Assembly (NCBI GenBank): GCA_964390495.1
Contig: CAYMIN010000005.1
Location: 62,001-126,000 of the forward strand
Origin: UBA11051 sp964390495
Lineage (GTDB): Bacteria; Armatimonadota; Zipacnadia; Zipacnadales; UBA11051
Direction of reading: 5' to 3'
Length of the DNA: 64,000 bases
The notes below the pieces were generated by a model. The model did not search any database, was not told the DNA's origin, and was given only the letters and a program-made list of their open reading frames with translations. Made by a program: the position numbers and the translations under genes. Position 1 is the stretch's first letter. Each line of letters starts with the position of its first letter. Below, piece by piece: positions 43,718 through 50,803 of the stretch.

Positions 43718-43909
43718 TCAGGCCTGCTGCGAGGGTGCTGCGCCCGCCTCCGGGGCTTGTTTGGGCCTACGCATCATGACGATTACGTGCTCATCGCCGG
43801 TCAAACTGACCGGCTCCCAGCCTTCTTCGACCTCGGCGTTGAGCTGCCGGGTGAGATGCTCGATACGCGAGGCGAGCTGGTGCAGAACCTGATACTCGTA
43901 TTTGGCCAT
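43718..43909 (-). CDS. Small DUF4177-like protein
   Basis: A 63-residue protein, MAKYEYQVLHQLASRIEHL followed by EEGWEPVSLTGDEHVIVMMRRP. The Y-x-Y-x-V start and the NAEVEEGWEPVS pattern are typical of the small DUF4177 group, whose function is unknown. ATG at 43909 has GGAGG 8 bases upstream. It lies between the TIM-barrel isomerase gene and larB on the same strand. Confidence 0.6.
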   Translation of the reverse strand: MAKYEYQVLHQLASRIEHLTRQLNAEVEEGWEPVSLTGDEHVIVMMRRPKQAPEAGAAPSQQA

Positions 43910-43954
43910 TCGGTTCGACCTCCGCAAATTGCCTCAAACGCTGCTTAGGTGGGG

Positions 43955-44773
43955 TTAGCGGCCCAGAATTGCATCCATTGACTTGCTGGTGGCTTCCAAC
44001 AAGCGCCAGGGATGGTAGCCATAGGGCGGCATCATCTCGGCGGTGACTGCGCCATCGTAGCCGACGGCCTTGAGCGCGGCGATGACTTCGTCCCACATCA
44101 CGTCACCTTCCAGTAAGTCAACGAAGCCGTCGAGGGTGCCGACGCCGGTGCGGAAATCCTTCACATGCACGGCCTTGATCCGCCGGCCCAGAATCTTGAT
44201 CCAGTGCTGCGGGTATCCGAACAGCAGCACATTGCCGACATCGAAATAAGCCACCACATTGGGATGATCCACCTCGTCCACGAAGCGAGCGAACTCCAGC
44301 GGGCTTACCAGGAACTTGTTCCAGACGTTCTCGACCCCGACGTTGATGCCGGCTTCCGCCCCTAGGGCCCCGAGCTTGCGATAGACTTCCAGGCCGGTGT
44401 TGTAGGCGACGTCGTAGTCCAGACCGGGTGCGACGGTGCAGGGCACGGTCAGCACGGTTTTGGCCCCCAGGATACTGGCACAGCGCAGCTCCTGCTTGAC
44501 GATCTCGATGCCGGCGGCACCCTCGGCTCCACCGGGCAGGATCAAGGGATCGCCCCAGTGCAGGCCGGTGGCGAAGGTGGGCAGTTGCACGCCCAGATCG
44601 TCGGCCATCTGCTTGATCTCGACCAGCTTGTCATCCGGCGTATCGGCTGTGATATCGCCCTCGGCTTCCAGGGTGAGCTCCACAGCGTCGTAGCCTAGTT
44701 CTTTGGTCTTCTTCAACACTTCTGCTACGCCGATTCCGGTTGGAAACGACCAGAAGCTGATTGACTTTATCAT
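43955..44773 (-). CDS. Xylose isomerase-like TIM-barrel sugar isomerase/epimerase
   Basis: A 272-residue AP-endonuclease-2 / sugar-isomerase family protein. The TIM barrel opens MIKSISFWSFPTGIGVAEVLKKTKELGYDAVELT, with metal-ligand-type segments VGVENVWNKF (Glu), VVAYFDVGNVLLFG (Asp), IKAVHVKDF (His) and the final AVTAEMMP (Glu). Members isomerise or epimerise sugar phosphates or inositols. An AAAGGAGG RBS lies just upstream. Together with the nearby Gfo/Idh oxidoreductase it suggests catabolism of an unusual sugar. Confidence 0.85.
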   Translation of the reverse strand: MIKSISFWSFPTGIGVAEVLKKTKELGYDAVELTLEAEGDITADTPDDKLVEIKQMADDLGVQLPTFATGLHWGDPLILPGGAEGAAGIEIVKQELRCASILGAKTVLTVPCTVAPGLDYDVAYNTGLEVYRKLGALGAEAGINVGVENVWNKFLVSPLEFARFVDEVDHPNVVAYFDVGNVLLFGYPQHWIKILGRRIKAVHVKDFRTGVGTLDGFVDLLEGDVMWDEVIAALKAVGYDGAVTAEMMPPYGYHPWRLLEATSKSMDAILGR

Positions 44774-44960
44774 TTCTCCGCCTCCTTTGGCACTTAGTTC
44801 ACCTTAGCCGCCCCCGAGTCCTTCTCAGAACCTCAATTGGCTCTTGTTACGCCGTGTCTAGAAGCTGCTTACAGACCTTTGACCTAGCGCGATTAAGCAC
44901 TTGCTGGGCTACGCCGATACAGAGGCTGACGACGCACAGCATTCGCACCGAGGTGGGATA

Positions 44961-45965
44961 ATGGAGAACTCACAGTTGACCGCCGCTCTTGCTAGCGAGT
45001 ATGAGGCCGATGCGCTTGGCCTCATCGAGAAGCTCGAAAGTGCCGGAGACTTGCTTGAGATCCTGGCCGTTGCCGCCGCCTGGGCCGACCAGCCTGATAT
45101 CTATGCCTGGATGATGCTCCCAATCACCGACGGCGGCAGTGAAATCCATATCGTGTCCTACTACCCGCTACCCAAAGAGAACATCAGCAGGCTGATTGAT
45201 GAATTCGTGCTTGCCGTAGGCAGCACCGCGAATGCGTATGGTGCCACCGTGCCGGCGCCTGATGTCATCGAGATTCGTCAGAAGGCCCTGCAAGAGCAGG
45301 GCACCTGGCAGCCGATGCCGGCTCCGGTATTTAGCGATGTGGGGATAGTCACCAGAGGTAAGTTGCATGCCGTGGTCAGAGCTTGCGCATCAGGCCAAGC
45401 CGGTTCGGGCGTGAGCACTGCCGCTCAGCGTGTGGCTAAGATCATCAGCCCTTACGTGGACGCCTGCCTGCTGGCACGCACCACGGAGGCGGCGCCCTCG
45501 GACCGGCGCGGCGGCGCCTTCCTGGGCTACTCTGAATTCAGAGAGAAGCTGGATCAGGAGGTCTCCGGCATCCGCCACAAGCCTCATGAAATGAGCCTGC
45601 TGCGGATTAAGCTCAGAGCCCGCGAGGAGCCGATTGATACGGCCGAACTTGAACACTCCTATTCGCTGGCGCGAGCCCTGGTTGAGAGCATCGTGCGGGG
45701 GGGCGATATCGTCGGCTTGCTCGACGACAGCGATATCGGCGTATTGATGTCTCACACCGGCCCGCGCCAGGCTCTGATATGTGCCATGCGCATATCCGAC
45801 ATGTTGACCCAGAGCCCGGCAGTTACCAAGGCTTTCGACCACTTCATCGGCGTCAGCGGCTGGGCCATCGCCGGCTCGGACGCTGAGGGCCTGCTGATGG
45901 AAACCGAGTTGGCTGCCACTCAGGCCCAATATGGCACCGTCGGCGCCGTCCAGTTGTACATGTAG
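44961..45965 (+). CDS. Conserved-looking cytosolic protein, possibly a degenerate GGDEF regulator
   Basis: A 334-residue protein without transmembrane segments. Residues about 20-180 could be a GAF/PAS-like sensor. The C-terminal half (FLGYSEFREKLDQEVSGIRHKPHEMSLLRIKL to DIVGLLDDSDIGVLMSHTGPRQALICAMRISDML) follows the layout of GGDEF/nucleotidyl-cyclase folds but has no GGDEF signature. ATG at 44961 has GAGGTGGG upstream. It lies 42 bp before a Flp-type pilin gene, so it may be a pilus- or surface-related regulator. Function is not recognised. Confidence 0.55.
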   Translation: MENSQLTAALASEYEADALGLIEKLESAGDLLEILAVAAAWADQPDIYAWMMLPITDGGSEIHIVSYYPLPKENISRLIDEFVLAVGSTANAYGATVPAPDVIEIRQKALQEQGTWQPMPAPVFSDVGIVTRGKLHAVVRACASGQAGSGVSTAAQRVAKIISPYVDACLLARTTEAAPSDRRGGAFLGYSEFREKLDQEVSGIRHKPHEMSLLRIKLRAREEPIDTAELEHSYSLARALVESIVRGGDIVGLLDDSDIGVLMSHTGPRQALICAMRISDMLTQSPAVTKAFDHFIGVSGWAIAGSDAEGLLMETELAATQAQYGTVGAVQLYM

Positions 45966-46007
45966 TCACTGCACGCGAGCGACCGCAAGCGCCAGGGAGG
46001 CACCCAG

Positions 46008-46178
46008 ATGACGCAGACACTGCTAGCCTATTGGCGGGATCAACGGGGATTGACCACATTGGAATATGCCTTGCTGCTGGCCTTGGTCGTCGCAGTCGCC
46101 TTGACGGCCTGGCACGGCTTCGGCACCAGCAACAGCGAGAAACTGCAGGACACAACTCCGGGGCTGTTCGCCGGATGA
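46008..46178 (+). CDS. Flp/Fap-type pilin
   Basis: A 56-residue protein, MTQTLLAYWRDQRGLTTLEY followed by a hydrophobic helix (ALLLALVVAVALTAW) and a short polar tail. The prepilin-peptidase motif RG followed by LTTLEYALL, with Glu at +5, is typical of Flp pilins of Tad systems. AGGGAGG lies upstream. No Tad assembly genes are in the window. It is followed by a strong terminator and then by two DUF1559 prepilin-like genes. Confidence 0.8.
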   Translation: MTQTLLAYWRDQRGLTTLEYALLLALVVAVALTAWHGFGTSNSEKLQDTTPGLFAG

Positions 46179-46202
46179 CGACCCGCTTCACATGTTGCAT
46201 GT

Positions 46203-46236
46203 AAGGGCCCTGCACGCCAGCGGGGCCCTTTTTTTG
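46203..46236 (+). terminator. Intrinsic terminator after the Flp pilin gene
   Basis: AAGGGCCC (46203-46210) pairs with GGGCCCTT (46223-46230), followed by a run of T. A textbook rho-independent terminator. Confidence 0.9.
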
Positions 46237-46311
46237 TGGGGGATATTTGGGGAGGTTTGACTGGCTTTCTGATTCACAGTCCCACTACCGGCCCGCTACG
46301 TAAACTGCCGG

Positions 46312-46340
46312 TTTACCGGCAAGAGCTTATGTGGTATAAT
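46312..46340 (+). promoter_or_regulatory. Promoter and operator-like palindrome of pilin gene A
   Basis: TTTACC at 46312-46317 and perfect TATAAT at 46335-46340, spacer 17. An inverted repeat TGCCGGT/ACCGGCA (46306-46312 and 46315-46321) overlaps the -35 box and looks like an operator. The same arrangement precedes copy B. Confidence 0.7.
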
Positions 46341-46386
46341 CTACACGTATCAACTTCTACAACCAATCTTCTTAGGAGGTAGTGCC

Positions 46387-47156
46387 ATGTCTCGGCGCGC
46401 CGGCTTCACACTCATTGAGTTGTTGGTGGTGATTGCGATCATCGCGATACTAGCGGCGATCCTCTTTCCGGTATTTGCACGCGCTCGTGAGAAGGCCCGG
46501 CAGAGCAGTTGTCTGAGCAATGTCAAGCAGTTGATGCTGGCCATCATGCAGTACGTGCAGGACTACGACGAGANNNNNNNNNNNNNNNNNNNNNNNNNNN
46601 NNNNNNNNNNNNNNNNNNNNNNNNNNNNNNNNNNNNNNNNNNNNNNNNNNNNNNNNNNNNNNNNNNNNNNNNNAATGTCAAGCAGTTGATGCTGGCCATC
46701 ATGCAGTACGTGCAGGACTACGACGAGAAGATGCCTACCTGCTGGACCGGCGCCAGCACCTATGAGCACCCGTTCTGGTACGAGAAGGTCGGGCCGTACC
46801 TGAAAAACAGCCAGGTACTGCTGTGCCCCAGCGCCCGCGAGTACTCCACCGTCGCTTACGGCTACAACTACATGTATCTGGGGGGCACCGGCGGCCCAGC
46901 AATATCAATTGCGCAGATTCAGACACCCTCTCAAATGCTAGTGCTATGTGATTCCTATGATGACGGCAGCGCTGGTAACTTCCATGTCTATGCGCCATCA
47001 GCCTGGACTATGCACGGCGGCACCTACGACGAGAACAACACCGGCAACGTGGACCCGCGCCATAATGAGGGTGCCAACGTCGGCTGGGCTGACGGTCACG
47101 CCAAGTGGTTCAAGCTCAACGCCTTGGACGACGAAGAGCTGTGGGACCGCGACTAG
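46387..47156 (+). CDS. DUF1559 prepilin-like protein A (interrupted by an assembly gap)
   Basis: A type IV-pilin-like secreted protein. The N-terminus has the class III signal GFTLIELLVVIAIIAILAAILFPVFARAREKAR with Glu at +5, and the C-terminus has the H-X9-DG motif (HNEGANVGWADG). A 100-N block at 46574-46673 sits between two identical 55-bp ends. The frame before and after the gap differs by two, and deleting 155 bp restores one intact frame of 204 residues. GFTLIELLVV proteins of this family are cleaved by prepilin peptidase and are expected at the inner membrane or in pseudopili. AGGAGGT is the RBS. It is nearly identical to copy B at both ends. Confidence 0.85.
46574..46673. other. Assembly gap with 55-bp overlapping flanks
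   Basis: Exactly 100 N. The 55 bases before it (46519-46573) equal the 55 bases after it (46674-46728). This is the expected result of scaffolding two contigs that overlap by a 55-mer. The real gap is minus 55. Confidence 0.92.
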
Positions 47157-47184
47157 TCGCGTTCTCTAATCAGGTTAGGCAAAC

Positions 47185-47214
47185 AACAAGGGCCGGATGC
47201 CTCCGGCCCTTGTT
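47185..47214 (+). terminator. Terminator hairpin of pilin gene A
   Basis: AACAAGGGCCGGA pairs with TCCGGCCCTTGTT around a 4-base loop, ending in a T-rich stretch. The same hairpin, with a different loop, follows copy B. Confidence 0.8.
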
Positions 47215-47242
47215 CGTTTCAGCCCCAACTCCACCTAGCGCC

Positions 47243-47287
47243 CCAGATGCCGCTGTGGTAGATGCGGTCCACCAACTCCATCGTCTC
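47243..47287 (-). pseudogene. 3' fragment of the Gfo/Idh oxidoreductase gene
   Basis: About 45 bases matching the 3' end of the oxidoreductase gene at 48148-48192 (encoding the VDRIYHSGI end), carried along by the tandem duplication. The stop codon equivalent is changed (TCA to CCA on the plus strand). It shows the order of events: the duplication unit extended into the neighbouring gene. Confidence 0.8.
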
Positions 47288-47365
47288 TTGTGGGCGATAT
47301 TTGGGGAGGTTTGACTGGCTTTCTGATTCACAGTCCCACTACCGGCCCGCTACGTAAACTGCCGG

Positions 47366-47394
47366 TTTACCGGCAAGAGCTTATGTGGTATAAT
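47366..47394 (+). promoter_or_regulatory. Promoter and operator-like palindrome of pilin gene B
   Basis: TTTACC at 47366-47371 and TATAAT at 47389-47394, spacer 17, with TGCCGGT/ACCGGCA at 47360-47375 over the -35 box. Identical to the promoter of copy A. Confidence 0.7.
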
Positions 47395-47440
47395 CTACAC
47401 GTATCAACTTCTACAACCAATCTTCTTAGGAGGTAGTGCC

Positions 47441-48061
47441 ATGTCTCGGCGCGCCGGCTTCACACTCATTGAGTTGTTGGTGGTGATTGCGATCATCGCG
47501 ATACTAGCGGCGATCCTCTTTCCGGTATTTGCACGCGCTCGTGAGAAGGCCCGGCAGAGCAGTTGTCTGAGCAATGTCAAGCAGTTGATGCTGGCCATCA
47601 TGCAGTACGTGCAGGACTACGACGAGATGATGCCGACATGCTGGACGGTAATCGCAGGAGAAAGCTACCACCATCCCTATTGGTATGAGAAGGCGGAGCC
47701 ATACCTGAAGAACACCCAGGTCTTCCTATGCCCCAGCGCGCGTAACTACACGACCATCGCCTATGGCTACAACTATATGTATCTGGGCAGCACGCACAGC
47801 AGTGCAATATCAATCGCGGAAATCAAGAGCCCGTCCGAAATGCTTATATTCACCGATTCGTATGACAGTGGCAGCGCCGGCAGCTTCCATATTTATGCGC
47901 CGTCCGTGTGGATAATCCACGGTGGCGCGTTTGGCGATAACAACACCGGCAACGTGGACCCGCGCCATAATGAGGGTGCCAACGTCGGCTGGGCTGACGG
48001 TCACGCCAAGTGGTTCAAGCTCAACGCCTTGGACGACGAAGAGCTGTGGGACCGCGACTAG
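47441..48061 (+). CDS. DUF1559 prepilin-like protein B
   Basis: A 206-residue prepilin-like protein with the same first 62 and last 40 residues as copy A. The middle (about residues 63-166) is only around 60 percent identical. The class III signal GFTLIELLVV and the H-X9-DG motif are intact, and the two CPSAR/YGYNYMYLG segments are conserved between copies. It should be processed by prepilin peptidase. The RBS is AGGAGGT. Having identical ends and a variable exposed core, the pair resembles antigenically variable pilin cassettes, although both copies here are complete and have promoters. Confidence 0.9.
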   Translation: MSRRAGFTLIELLVVIAIIAILAAILFPVFARAREKARQSSCLSNVKQLMLAIMQYVQDYDEMMPTCWTVIAGESYHHPYWYEKAEPYLKNTQVFLCPSARNYTTIAYGYNYMYLGSTHSSAISIAEIKSPSEMLIFTDSYDSGSAGSFHIYAPSVWIIHGGAFGDNNTGNVDPRHNEGANVGWADGHAKWFKLNALDDEELWDRD

Positions 48062-48089
48062 TCGCGTTCTCTAATCAGGTTAGGCAAAC

Positions 48090-48119
48090 AACAAGGGCCG
48101 GACACCTCCGGCCCTTGTT
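48090..48119 (+). terminator. Terminator hairpin of pilin gene B
   Basis: AACAAGGGCCGGA/TCCGGCCCTTGTT stem, loop CACC, T-rich end. It lies between this gene and the convergent oxidoreductase gene. Confidence 0.8.
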
Positions 48120-48147
48120 CGTTTCAGCCCCAACTCCACCTAGCGCC

Positions 48148-49110
48148 TCAGATGCCGCTGTGGTAGATGCGGTCCACTAGCTCCATCGTCTTGGTCGCGT
48201 CGGCAAAGCAAGTCTCCGGCTCCTGATTGCTCTGAATGCAGTCAACGAAGTGCCGATTCTCGTGGTAGAACCCGTAGAAGACCCGGTTGTCATCGCTGCC
48301 GGCGACCTCCTGCGGGGTGAACACTTCGGCCTTGCGTTGGTTGTCGCGGTTGATGACTACCTGCTCGTCGCCGTTGATGAAGGCGGAGATGCCGGCCGCG
48401 TGCATTTCGAAGGTATGCTCGCGACCCCCGGTCTGCCAGTTGGCTAAGAGCACGCCGATGGCGCCGCTCTCGAACTCCACCAGGGCGGTGAAGCTGGTAT
48501 CAAACGGCATCCCCAGGCTGCGCACCTTGGAGGCGACCTTGACAACATCCCCACCCATGAACCGCAGCGCATCCACGGCGTGAACCGCGTCGCAGGAGAG
48601 AACATCAATGGCACCGTTGTAGTACGGGCCGGCGGTGTGGTACTTGTAAAAGGTCGCCACACACTGATTCAGCAGGCCGACCTCCCGCACCATGTCGCGG
48701 CACTTGCGGAAGGCGGGGATGAAGCGGCGGTTGAAGCCGGTCATTGTCAGGCAGCCCTGTTCTTCGGCCAGGCGAGCCATCTGCCGCGTCTGCTCGGCCA
48801 TCAAGCCGGGCGGCTTCTCGATGAACACGTGCAGCTTCTGCTGCAGGCAGTGGATTACTATGTCGAACAGGTGATGCGGCGGCATCAGCACATATACGCC
48901 GTCGGGGCCCGTCTCCTCGATCATCTGCCGGTAGTCGCTATAGCGCTTCTCGATCTCGAACTTGTCCGCGGTCTCGTTGAGCTTATCCTCGACCAGATCG
49001 CACAGTCCGACCATCTCCACATCATCCATCTCGGCCAGGGACGGATAGTGTACGCGATTGGCCATTCCGCCGGCGCCGATCAGAGCCAGGCGGACCTTGT
49101 TCTCGGCCAT
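48148..49110 (-). CDS. Gfo/Idh/MocA-family oxidoreductase
   Basis: A 320-residue NAD(P)-dependent oxidoreductase. The N-terminal Rossmann domain has ALIGAGGMANRVHYPSLAEM and the EKPP motif (HVFIEKPPGLM, with the catalytic-type Lys), then TGFNRRFIPAFRKC. The C-terminal domain has DVLSCDAVHAVDALRFMGGDV. The family oxidises or reduces sugars, inositols or their derivatives. ATG at 49110 (MAENKVRLALIGAGG) is supported by GAGGTGAGAAGG. Its 3' end was partly duplicated together with the pilin gene. Confidence 0.9.
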   Translation of the reverse strand: MAENKVRLALIGAGGMANRVHYPSLAEMDDVEMVGLCDLVEDKLNETADKFEIEKRYSDYRQMIEETGPDGVYVLMPPHHLFDIVIHCLQQKLHVFIEKPPGLMAEQTRQMARLAEEQGCLTMTGFNRRFIPAFRKCRDMVREVGLLNQCVATFYKYHTAGPYYNGAIDVLSCDAVHAVDALRFMGGDVVKVASKVRSLGMPFDTSFTALVEFESGAIGVLLANWQTGGREHTFEMHAAGISAFINGDEQVVINRDNQRKAEVFTPQEVAGSDDNRVFYGFYHENRHFVDCIQSNQEPETCFADATKTMELVDRIYHSGI

Positions 49111-49327
49111 CCTTCTCACCTCACTTAAGTTCTCCACTACCATTCCATGAAGCAATGCAACACGTTCAACCTATATACTTCCCCCTGGACACACCAGGAC
49201 CTCTATTCACTCACGACCAGAGGGTAGCATGCCATTGGCCGGCTAATCTCCCGGCCCTACGGAGGAGTGACGGCTCGCGTGGCGAAGCAGCTTCTAGCAA
49301 CCAACTTGGGATCGCGAGGTGATAACC

Positions 49328-50134
49328 ATGCCTGCGGTGTTTATTGAGGACTTGAGCTCTCCGGGCTTGCAGGAGTTCCTGACGGAATGCGACACGGCTG
49401 TGATACCGATCGGGTCAATCGAGACGCACGGGCCGCATCTGTCGCTGTGTGCCGACCCGCTGGTGGCGGATGGGATGTTGAGGCGGGCAGCTCCGCTGAT
49501 CGAGGCGAACCTGCTGATTCTGCCGATGATTCACTATGCCATCGTCTGCCAGCACGGCTTCGCGCGCAACCCGGCCTATCCCGGCAACTACGGCGTGCGC
49601 GAGGCAACTCTGACTCAGTACCTGATTGACATCGCCCACTGTCTGGCCCGCGATGGGATCCGCAAGCTGGTGTTCTACAACGGGCACGGCGGCAACAGCG
49701 CCATGCTGCGGGTGGCGTGTGTGGACATCGAGAAGCAGCTCCCGGGCCTGTATTGCTTCGGCTATTTCGTGGTGAATGGGATGAAGATTCAGGAGCTGTT
49801 CCCGGGCCAGATCACCGGTCACGGCGGGGCTTTCGAGACCTCGCTGGACCTGGCGCTGGCTCCCGAGCATGTGTGGCTCGAGACCGATCCGCCGGTCGCT
49901 GAGATGCGGCGTATCCCCCTGGAAAAGCGCGCCAATCTCGACCATTTCCCGGACTGGGTCTATAGCACTTGTGGGTACGGCTATCGCGGCGACCCGAAGC
50001 AGGCCAGCGCCGAGAAGGGCGAGCAGTTGATACAGCAGGCTCTGGATGAGCTGGTGCCGACTCTGGAGGAGTTGGCGAGGCTGGATGTCGCCGAGTTGGA
50101 GCCGGTCGAGAAGCCCAACGAGCCGTTTGCCTAG
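49328..50134 (+). CDS. Creatininase-family amidohydrolase
   Basis: A 268-residue metal-dependent amidohydrolase. Metal ligands are seen in IGSIETHGPHLSLCADPLVAD (Glu, His, Asp), YNGHGGNSAML (His) and TGHGGAFETSLDLAL (Glu). The family includes creatininase, mycofactocin MftE and riboflavin-precursor FAPy deformylase; this member cannot be placed further. ATG at 49328 has GAGGTGAT upstream. It is divergent from the Gfo/Idh gene. The next feature downstream is the riboswitch region. Confidence 0.88.
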   Translation: MPAVFIEDLSSPGLQEFLTECDTAVIPIGSIETHGPHLSLCADPLVADGMLRRAAPLIEANLLILPMIHYAIVCQHGFARNPAYPGNYGVREATLTQYLIDIAHCLARDGIRKLVFYNGHGGNSAMLRVACVDIEKQLPGLYCFGYFVVNGMKIQELFPGQITGHGGAFETSLDLALAPEHVWLETDPPVAEMRRIPLEKRANLDHFPDWVYSTCGYGYRGDPKQASAEKGEQLIQQALDELVPTLEELARLDVAELEPVEKPNEPFA

Positions 50135-50170
50135 CCCGGGGCTATGGCGGATGTCCAGCAAAACTCCGCC

Positions 50171-50199
50171 TTGACTTGTGTCGGCCATTCTGCTAATCT
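50171..50199 (+). promoter_or_regulatory. Promoter of the riboswitch transcript
   Basis: TTGACT at 50171-50176 and TAATCT at 50194-50199, spacer 17. It ends 17 bases before the P1 stem of the first cobalamin aptamer, so the riboswitches are transcribed from here. Confidence 0.6.
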
Positions 50200-50215
50200 A
50201 GCAGGTGACAATTAA

Positions 50216-50404
50216 GGTGCAGGAGGTAAGCGGCAGTTGCCCTGCGAGGTGACTGTCGCGGTGGGAAGCCGGTGCGAAACCGGCGCTGCCCCGCAACTGT
50301 AACCGGTACGAAAGCTACTGCAGGCCACTGGGCCGAGTGAGACAAAGCCCGGGAAGGTGTAGCGAGTAGGATAACCCGGAAGCCAGGAGACCACGCCCTG
50401 CATC
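50216..50404 (+). promoter_or_regulatory. Cobalamin riboswitch 1
   Basis: All conserved blocks are present in order: GGGAA then CCGGTGCGAAACCGG, GCTGCCCCGCAACTGTAA, GAAAG, the CCACTG segment, CCCGGGAAGG, and the B12 box GGAAGCCAGGAGACC. The P1 stem pairs GGTGCAGG (50216-50223) with CCTGCATC (50397-50404). It binds adenosylcobalamin or a related corrinoid and turns gene expression off. Confidence 0.95.
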
Positions 50405-50449
50405 GGCAGGTTAGTCCCCCGAGGGCGGGGAAGAGATAGAGTGTGACTC

Positions 50450-50483
50450 AGCGGAGGTCCTCAGGGGCGTTCGCTTCTTTTTT
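50450..50483 (+). terminator. Possible terminator of riboswitch 1
   Basis: AGCGGA and TTCGCT can pair as an imperfect stem and are followed by TTTTTT at 50478-50483. This would be the expression platform of the first aptamer. The stem is weak. Confidence 0.45.
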
Positions 50484-50504
50484 GCGTACCTACAAAACCA
50501 GTAA

Positions 50505-50674
50505 ATGTCGGCGGACACGGGGCCCGAGGGTCCCGGAACACGGTGCGAATCCGTGGCTGTCCCGCAACTGTAACCGGATACGAAAGTCCACCACGCCACT
50601 AGGCTGAGCCAGTCGCAGCCCGGGAAGGCGGACGAGTAGGGCAAGCCGGAAGCCAGGAGACCGTCTGCCGACAT
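50505..50674 (+). promoter_or_regulatory. Cobalamin riboswitch 2
   Basis: A second full aptamer: CCGGAA then CACGGTGCGAATCCGTG, GCTGTCCCGCAACTGTAA, GAAAG, GCCACTAGG, CCCGGGAAGG and GGAAGCCAGGAGACC. P1 is a 12-bp stem between 50505-50516 and 50663-50674 with one G-T pair. Its variable arms differ from those of riboswitch 1, so it is not a recent copy. Confidence 0.95.
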
Positions 50675-50730
50675 AATTCACACCCTCCCTGCGAGGCACA
50701 GGAGGTGAGCAAAGCAGTTTAGCCCCAAGC

Positions 50731-50760
50731 GGCCATCTCATCTCGAGATGGCCATTTTTT
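50731..50760 (+). terminator. Intrinsic terminator of riboswitch 2
   Basis: GGCCATCTC (50731-50739) pairs with GAGATGGCC (50745-50753), followed by ATTTTTT. It lies between the second aptamer and the DUF1559 gene, and fits a transcriptional off-switch. Confidence 0.88.
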
Positions 50761-50803
50761 GTTCGAGCCAGAGAATCAGCAAACCTAGACAGGAGAGATA
50801 CTA

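Larger units (their letters stand above)
46234..47287 (+). repeat. Tandem duplication, unit A
   Basis: Unit A of a direct duplication whose partner is 47288-48190. The offset between copies is 1054 bp as assembled, or 899 bp after removing the gap artefact. The first ~340 bp (promoter and 5' gene end) are nearly identical, as are the last ~250 bp (47034-47287). The middle 305 bp (46729-47033) differs strongly. The unit ends with a fragment of the neighbouring oxidoreductase gene. Confidence 0.9.
47288..48190 (+). repeat. Tandem duplication, unit B
   Basis: Partner of unit A. Its variable middle (47628-47938, 311 bp) is 6 bp longer than that of A, i.e. two codons. Upstream and downstream blocks are nearly identical to A. 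Confidence 0.9.

Noticed and set aside
46387..46689. Pilin gene A as a frameshifted pseudogene
   Set aside because: The frame change is created by the artificial 100-N gap and duplicated 55-mer; collapsing restores one frame.
50704..50723. Five-codon reading frame GTG-AGC-AAA-GCA-GTT-TAG behind an AGGAG
   Set aside because: Probably chance; it lies between the second aptamer and its terminator and has no conservation evidence.
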